64,000 nucleotides of DNA from CBDESN01 sp965242495 (GTDB taxonomy: Bacteria > Pseudomonadota > Alphaproteobacteria > MPNO01): assembly GCA_965242495.1 (NCBI GenBank), contig OZ251446.1, forward strand, positions 3,880,239-3,944,238, written 5' to 3'. Position numbers and translations under genes: made by a program. Shown here piece after piece: positions 59,687 through 64,000 of the stretch. Position 1 is the stretch's first letter. The number at the start of each line of letters is the position of its first letter. The notes beneath the pieces are model-generated. The model made no database searches, was not told where the DNA came from, and saw only the letters and a list, made by a program, of their open reading frames with translations.

Positions 59687-60841
59687 ATGAAGAAGCAACT
59701 GCTGACGACGACCGCCCTGGTCGCCGCGGGCGCCTTCGCCGCCGCGGCCCCGGCCTCGGCGGCCGACATGAAGGCGCCGGTGAAGCTCGCGGTCAAGGGC
59801 TACCTGGAATACGTCATCGGCATGCCGTTCGACAAGGACAAGGCCGCCGGCGGGCCCAACGTGCCCTCCATCGACAACCACATCGACGGGGAAATCTGGT
59901 TCAAGGGCACGGCCAAGCTGGACAACGGCATCACCATCCACGCCGACGTCGAGATGGAGGCTTTCGGCGCCGGCGCCGACAACGCGGACAGCCAGATCGA
60001 CGAAGGCTCCATGGACATCCGCGGCAGCTTCGGCCAGCTGACCCTGGGCCAGAAGGACAATGCCGGCAACCAGATGACCACCGGCTACGCCGGAAGCTGG
60101 GCCACCAATGTCGGGCAAAATCTGGCCTTCGATCGGCATGACTGGGCCGCGATGCCGGCAGGTTTCACCGGCGGAGGAGCGAGGTTCAACGCCACGCTGA
60201 ACGACGTCCGGCTGCGTTCGGGCGGTGAGAACGACAGCGTGCAGATTTCCTACTTCACGCCGCGCTTCGAAGGCGTGCAGCTGGGCGCCTCCTACATCCC
60301 GGCCTTCCGTCAGGGTGCCGCCGCGCAAGGCACCGGGGGCGCCATGACGAACAGCCGGTACCACAACGGGTTCGCGGCCGGGATCAACTACGTCGGCAAG
60401 TTCGATGGCGGCATGGGTCTCGGGCTCGCCGCCGGCTATCTGACGGCGAGCGCGCCCACGGACATGACCGCTTGGGAGGACATGTCCGCCTATGTGCTCG
60501 CCGCCCGCGCCGATTTCGGCCCGTTCCGCGTCGCCGCCGCGTTCAAGGAGAACAAGGACGTCAGCGGCGGAGCGCTGGACGGCCGGCTTTACGACGTCGG
60601 CACGCGATACACCTTCGGCCCCAACGCGGTCAGCGTCTCCTATTCGTCCGGCGAGGTCGAAGGGGATACGATGATGGGCTCGGGCGAGGACAAGGAGACC
60701 GGCGCGGCCATCGCCTACCGGCGCGTGCTCGGCCCGGGCGTGATGTGGCGGGGAACGCTGTTCTATTCCGACTTCGAGGACGAAGGCGGCATGTCGATCG
60801 ACGGCTGGGCCGCCACCACCTCGGTGCTCCTCGTCTTCTGA
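59687..60841 (+). CDS. Gram-negative porin
   Basis: A 384-aa outer-membrane beta-barrel. A signal peptide with KK and an Ala-rich hydrophobic core (TTTALVAAGAFAAAAPASAA, cleavage near residue 26) precedes alternating amphipathic strands with short turns. The mature start VKLAVKGYLEYVIGM, the loop FGQLTLGQKDNAGNQM and the C-terminal Phe (VLLVF) are typical of alphaproteobacterial porins. TTGAGG lies upstream of the ATG. It is followed by a strong terminator-like hairpin, so it is likely a single, highly expressed gene for general diffusion of small solutes. Confidence 0.92.
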   Translation: MKKQLLTTTALVAAGAFAAAAPASAADMKAPVKLAVKGYLEYVIGMPFDKDKAAGGPNVPSIDNHIDGEIWFKGTAKLDNGITIHADVEMEAFGAGADNADSQIDEGSMDIRGSFGQLTLGQKDNAGNQMTTGYAGSWATNVGQNLAFDRHDWAAMPAGFTGGGARFNATLNDVRLRSGGENDSVQISYFTPRFEGVQLGASYIPAFRQGAAAQGTGGAMTNSRYHNGFAAGINYVGKFDGGMGLGLAAGYLTASAPTDMTAWEDMSAYVLAARADFGPFRVAAAFKENKDVSGGALDGRLYDVGTRYTFGPNAVSVSYSSGEVEGDTMMGSGEDKETGAAIAYRRVLGPGVMWRGTLFYSDFEDEGGMSIDGWAATTSVLLVF

Positions 60842-60864
60842 TCCGCCTCCGGCGGAACGACCCG

Positions 60865-60898
60865 CAGGGGGGCGGCCCCGCCCGCCCCCCTGTTTCCT
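60865..60898 (+). terminator. hairpin terminator of the porin gene
   Basis: CAGGGGGGCGG (60865-60875) pairs exactly with CCGCCCCCCTG (60882-60892), an 11-bp stem with a 6-base loop, followed by TTT. It lies 24 bases after the porin stop codon. Confidence 0.7.
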
Positions 60899-60928
60899 TC
60901 GGAAGACAACAGACCAGGAATCGAAACA

Positions 60929-61900
60929 GTGAGCGCTGACGAACCCAAAGCGAGCACTCCGCGTCAAGCCGACGACAACATGATAAACATGATAGTAGAA
61001 CTGGCTTCTCTCAAAGCCGTTGACTCTATCAAAAAAAGTCGTTGGCGTTTCACGAGATTACTTAGCGGAGCAGCGATTATTGTTGTCGCGGCCGGCGGGT
61101 TTCTTGTAGATAAATGGCTTAATGTTGAAATAGGAGAGAGGGTCAATAAGTATATTGAAGAGAACCAAGGTGGACTCCGCTCCCAAGTTGAATTGATAAG
61201 TATAAAGATGGAGATGGAGCTGAGGCTATTAGATTGGAAAAATAATAAAGGAATACCGGACAAAACTTTGGATTTGTATTACAGAGATTTAGGTGGTCTT
61301 GTCAATCGTCACAAAAACATACCTTCCGGTAGTCTCAAGGAATCGATGAGAAGAGACATTGTTTCTCTGCTGGAACGATCTATCGGCGTATCTGCGGAAG
61401 CTGATCGTAACGACTTTGTCAACAAATTCTATAACCTAGCTCCGGATATGTTGAACAACAGCGATAGTGTCACCCAAATTCTTGTACAGCACATTGGTCG
61501 GCGGCTAATTGGTGAAGCGGGCGCACCCAAGACTTGGTTTCAAAAAGATGGTGCACACAACGACGAATATAAGCAATACAAGGAACTTACCAACCGAGCA
61601 CATAACACGGGATATCCTGAAATGTTCCTGGCATTTGAACTTGTTATGCGTCATATGGAAGAGAAATCGGATGATGAAATAAATGGTCTGATTGAAGATG
61701 CTGAAGACCTGAATGAACGTGATAAAAAACAATTTGTTCTCTTGATGGTAGAACATACCACTGGTGGATTTTCGGTAAATAAAGACAGCTCGGTCAGACG
61801 TGTTATGGAGCGCTATAAAAATTTCTTGGAAGCATATGAGAAGCAAAGCGAACTCATCCGCAATATATGGAAGTCTGTATTCGACGCACAGCGCGGCTAA
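60929..61900 (+). CDS. AT-rich membrane-anchored protein of unknown function
   Basis: A 323-aa protein that I do not recognise. A short polar N-terminus is followed by one membrane helix (about 43-60, LLSGAAIIVVAAGGFLV) and a long helical cytoplasmic or periplasmic part rich in Lys, Glu and Asn (NKYIEENQGGLRSQVELIS; EEKSDDEINGLIEDAEDLNE). The start is GTG at 60929. After the first about 20 codons the base composition falls sharply compared with all neighbours, with A/T-ending codons throughout, so the gene was almost certainly acquired by transfer. It opens the accessory right-hand end next to a HigBA pair and a DUF262 gene. A defence role is possible but only by association. Confidence 0.75.
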   Translation: MSADEPKASTPRQADDNMINMIVELASLKAVDSIKKSRWRFTRLLSGAAIIVVAAGGFLVDKWLNVEIGERVNKYIEENQGGLRSQVELISIKMEMELRLLDWKNNKGIPDKTLDLYYRDLGGLVNRHKNIPSGSLKESMRRDIVSLLERSIGVSAEADRNDFVNKFYNLAPDMLNNSDSVTQILVQHIGRRLIGEAGAPKTWFQKDGAHNDEYKQYKELTNRAHNTGYPEMFLAFELVMRHMEEKSDDEINGLIEDAEDLNERDKKQFVLLMVEHTTGGFSVNKDSSVRRVMERYKNFLEAYEKQSELIRNIWKSVFDAQRG

Positions 61901-62186
61901 CGCTGGCCGGAGCTGGTCGCCGCCCTGTCGAGTATCAAGGCTCTGCAATGGCTGGCCGGCGGTCGGGTATGACTGGCCGCCACCTTCCGATCTTGCGCAA
62001 CGCGCTGTCGAGTTTCCGTCCGGCACAGGCGCCGTCGGCGAAGACATACGGCTCCGCCGGCCGCCCCGCTCACGGCTCCGCCCGGACTCCCGGCGGCGCG
62101 TGTCGCGTCGGTCGACGATGGCGGCGCAGTGGCCGCGCGCTCGCGCGGCCGGGGCGTTCCCACCCCCGGCGCGGCGTTTGAAGGTC
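61901..62186. other. gap with no recognised gene
   Basis: G+C content returns abruptly to the genomic level at about 61905. Short frames are open on both strands, but none has a start site with Shine-Dalgarno or a recognisable motif. It probably marks the right boundary of the AT-rich insertion. Confidence 0.5.
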
Positions 62187-62204
62187 TATAGCGGATACGC
62201 TATA
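62187..62204. promoter_or_regulatory. operator-like dyad overlapping the toxin start
   Basis: TATAGCG-gata-CGCTATA is a perfect 7+7 inverted repeat whose last base is the A of the toxin ATG. It fits an autoregulatory site for the XRE antitoxin encoded behind the toxin, as HigA-type antitoxins bind such dyads at their own promoter. Confidence 0.55.
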
Positions 62205-62536
62205 TGACGGGCATGGGTTGGACGGTCGAAACCGTTTCGGCCGCCGACGCCGAAATCGAGGCCCTGCCCGCGGCGTTGCGCGCACGGCTGGTCCGGCTGC
62301 TGGAGGTGGTGGAGAATGTCGGTCTGGGTGCGCTTCGCGCACCGCATGTCAGGCATCTTGAGGGCAAGCTCTGGGAGCTTCCAATCAGGGCCGAAGGAGG
62401 GATCGCCAGAGGGCTCTACGTGACGGCGGCCGGACGGCGGGTGGTGGTTCCGCACGTCTTTGTGAAGAAGTCGCGCAGGACGCCGCGCCGGGCGCTTGCG
62501 ACCGCCAGGGAACGGATGAGGCAGGTGGCGTCATGA
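62204..62536 (+). CDS. higB: HigB-type (RelE superfamily, Gp49-like) toxin
   Basis: A 110-aa protein of the phage-derived Gp49/HigB group. The pattern HLEGKLWELPIRAEGGIARG followed by LYVTAAGRRVVVPHVFVKKS and RRTPRRALATARERM matches ribosome-dependent mRNA interferases with the basic C-terminal catalytic patch. An alternative ATG (62213) begins nearer the conserved start. The TGA overlaps the antitoxin ATG (ATGA). Toxin-first order is characteristic of higBA. The RelE-type conserved residues look intact. Confidence 0.85.
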   Translation: MTGMGWTVETVSAADAEIEALPAALRARLVRLLEVVENVGLGALRAPHVRHLEGKLWELPIRAEGGIARGLYVTAAGRRVVVPHVFVKKSRRTPRRALATARERMRQVAS

Positions 62537-62829
62537 CGAAGTTGAAGGCGCTGAAGAAGCGTTTCATGGAGGACCCGGAATTCCGGAAGGAATACGCGCG
62601 GGCCGATGAGGAGTACGCGCTGGTAGAGGCGCTGGTTCGCGCCCGCGCGGCGGCGAATCTGACGCAGGCGGAAGTCGCCGGACGGCTCGGCACGACCCAG
62701 TCCGCGATCGCGCGGCTGGAGGGCGGCCGGGCGTCGCCGTCCTTCGCCACCCTGCGCCGCTACGCCGAAGCGATCGGCGCGCGGCTGACCGTGGGCTTGG
62801 TGCGGGCCGACGGCCGAGAGCCCGTTTGA
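62533..62829 (+). CDS. higA: HigA-type XRE antitoxin
   Basis: A 98-aa protein with a helix-turn-helix of the Cro/C1 type (ANLTQAEVAGRLGTTQSAIA followed by RLEGGRASPSFATLRRYAEA), preceded by a helical toxin-binding N-terminus (ALKKRFMEDPEFRKEYARAD). It neutralises the toxin encoded before it and presumably represses the operon through the dyad at 62187-62204. No abnormal features. Confidence 0.88.
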   Translation: MTKLKALKKRFMEDPEFRKEYARADEEYALVEALVRARAAANLTQAEVAGRLGTTQSAIARLEGGRASPSFATLRRYAEAIGARLTVGLVRADGREPV

Positions 62830-63097
62830 CGGGATGTCCAGGTTCGGACACATGTTGAGACGCGGCCCGGCCTCGACTGCGGCGCTCGCGCACACACGAC
62901 GGCGTCGTGAGCGACCGGACGGCTCCCGCCGGCCGCATCGACGCCTCGGCCGGGCTCCTCGCCCGTCGACCGGCTCCGCATCCTTCGCCCGGTAATCGCG
63001 GCGCGCGAAGGCGGGCGCCCGCGAACCTGCATCGGTTTGACGTCGCCGGCCGGAAATGGCATCGTGGCGTTTTCCAAGCCGTGCGGCGGGGCGCGAT

Positions 63098-64000
63098 ATG
63101 GCGGCCGACGGAGACGCGGAGCGGTACGACGATTACGCTGATGAGGAAACCCATTCCGGGATCCAAGGTTACGACATAGCCGCCGTTCCCAGCGACTTCA
63201 ACGTGATGACCTTGGTGCAGCTGGTGGAGAACGGCTGGGTGCGTATTCCCGGATTCCAGCGGCATTTCGTATGGGATTTGCCCCGCGCGTCCAAACTCAT
63301 CGAATCCCTCATTCTCGGACTGCCGGTGCCGCAGCTGTTTCTTTACGAACAGAATCGGGACCGGAACATGCTGATCGACGGGCAGCAGCGCTTGATGTCC
63401 ATCTATTATTTCAAGCGGAAACGCTTTCCGCGGATGAACAGGCGCAACGATCTCCGGCGTATGTTCGACAGGACCGGCAGGCTTCCGGATGACGTTCTGC
63501 GCGATGACAGTTATTTCCAGGATTTCACCCTGCGGCTACCGGAACACCTGCCTGGTCGGAAGAACGAGCTGCATGGGTTGGATTACGATTCCCTCGGTCC
63601 CAATCGATCCCGGCTGGATATGCGGCCCGTCCGCTGCGTCGTCATCAAGCAGAATCGATCGTTCGACGGCGACGAGGCGATGTACGAAATATTTAATCGA
63701 CTTAACTCTGGCGGAGTGAATCTGCGGCCGCAGGAGATACGCACCAGCATGTATCACTCGCCGTTCTACGACATGCTCGGCAAAATTAACAGAAGGAAAG
63801 CGTGGCGGGACGTTCTGCAATCCCCTGACCCTGATCTGCACATGAAGGATATCGAGATTCTGTTGCGGGGGTTTGCGATGCTCGTCGATGGCGACGAATA
63901 TCGGCCGTCGATGGTCAAGTTTCTGAACAAATTCTCCAAGAAATGCGAAACCAACGAAGCGGCGGATAACCGGCGATTGAGAGAGCTGTTCGATTCTTTC
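63098..64000 (+). CDS. DUF262 (ParB/GmrS-like) protein, truncated by the window end
   Basis: The first 301 codons of a larger protein. The DUF262 nuclease-like core is seen in RIPGFQRHFVWDLPRASKLI (residues about 49-68) and LIDGQQRLMSIYYF (about 92-105), with the family's later FNRLNSGGVNLRPQEIR. The DGQQR motif is the hallmark shared with GmrSD type IV restriction enzymes and BrxU-like proteins, which act against modified phage DNA. The ATG at 63098 lacks a strong Shine-Dalgarno. The C-terminal part (DUF1524 HNH domain or other) lies outside the window, so single-protein restriction or a multi-gene system cannot be decided. The gap 62830-63097 holds nothing recognised. Confidence 0.82.
   Translation, partial: MAADGDAERYDDYADEETHSGIQGYDIAAVPSDFNVMTLVQLVENGWVRIPGFQRHFVWDLPRASKLIESLILGLPVPQLFLYEQNRDRNMLIDGQQRLMSIYYFKRKRFPRMNRRNDLRRMFDRTGRLPDDVLRDDSYFQDFTLRLPEHLPGRKNELHGLDYDSLGPNRSRLDMRPVRCVVIKQNRSFDGDEAMYEIFNRLNSGGVNLRPQEIRTSMYHSPFYDMLGKINRRKAWRDVLQSPDPDLHMKDIEILLRGFAMLVDGDEYRPSMVKFLNKFSKKCETNEAADNRRLRELFDSF

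Noticed and set aside
61505..62047. 180-codon minus-strand frame opposite the AT-rich gene
   Set aside because: Antisense to a longer gene with a membrane anchor and consistent codon use; its Phe/Ile-rich sequence reflects AT-rich complementary DNA.

Overview
The window is very G+C-rich DNA (about 70% by eye) from a Gram-negative bacterium, most likely an alphaproteobacterium of Rhodospirillales type. Pointers are a C4-pathway 5-aminolevulinate synthase (hemA), an outer-membrane porin, TolC, CoxL-type molybdo-hydroxylases, UbiD, and compact operons coupled by ATGA/GTGA overlaps. No rRNA, tRNA or CRISPR array was seen. The last gene runs off the right edge and a weak repeat ORF runs off the left edge.

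Layout. 1-362: an 84-bp tandem repeat. 363-1394: a phosphotransferase-fold kinase. 1630-13324: a RiPP gene cluster. Its plus-strand arm encodes export (HlyD adaptor, C39-peptidase ABC exporter, second NHLM-type ABC exporter). Its minus-strand arm encodes biosynthesis (fused YcaO cyclodehydratase, an NHLP-type precursor, TolC, a phytanoyl-CoA-dioxygenase-like enzyme). The precursor is an 86-residue leader with no Gly-Gly site and no core, and long G homopolymers lie in front of both the export operon and the precursor. This is the most interesting system in the window. 13341-19215: dispersed palindromic repeats, a MITE-like element, UbiD, a VOC protein, and an IS1182-type element lying inside what looks like a sugar ABC-transporter operon. 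That operon's ATPase (15973-17034) is now separated from its permeases and binding protein (20333-23721) by the IS and an orphan AAA ATPase. 24578-28015: a CmcJ/NvfI-type oxidoreductase with a two-subunit molybdo-hydroxylase. 28016-29192: repeats, a strong promoter-like site and inverted repeats. 29193-30854: an orphan 553-aa protein of unknown function. 30847-37585: a probable catabolic set (amidohydrolase, CoA-ligase-like protein, DUF1330, molybdo-hydroxylase large subunit, OYE-type flavoenzyme). 37540-42446: a pyrimidine operon (M20 carbamoylase-like, pyrC, pyrE, pyrK, pyrD class 1B). 42617-48611: 3-hydroxyanthranilate dioxygenase-like protein, cyclophilin, purC operon with a methyltransferase-TPR protein, MBL hydrolase, RidA. 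48544-52135: trpD-trpC-trpF preceded by a divergent TrpA-like gene and a perfect 22-bp hairpin. 52661-58041: universal stress protein, SDR, PadR-like regulator, hemA, moaA, DUF1640 protein. 58186-59315: mobile-element debris with an RHH antitoxin and a truncated PIN toxin. 59687-60841: porin. 60929-64000: an accessory, defence-like end with an AT-rich membrane-anchored protein, a HigBA-type toxin-antitoxin pair and a DUF262 protein.

How the genes work together. In the RiPP cluster the YcaO protein would form azol(in)es on a peptide, the dioxygenase could hydroxylate it, and HlyD, the ABC proteins and TolC would carry it across both membranes. What peptide is modified is unclear, because the visible precursor has no core and no flavin dehydrogenase is present. 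The pyr, trp and pur genes are ordinary biosynthesis with tight translational coupling. Dispersed repeats built around a TCATTCCCGC...GCGGGAATCCA palindrome fill nearly every long intergenic gap and are associated with the IS and with the broken genes.
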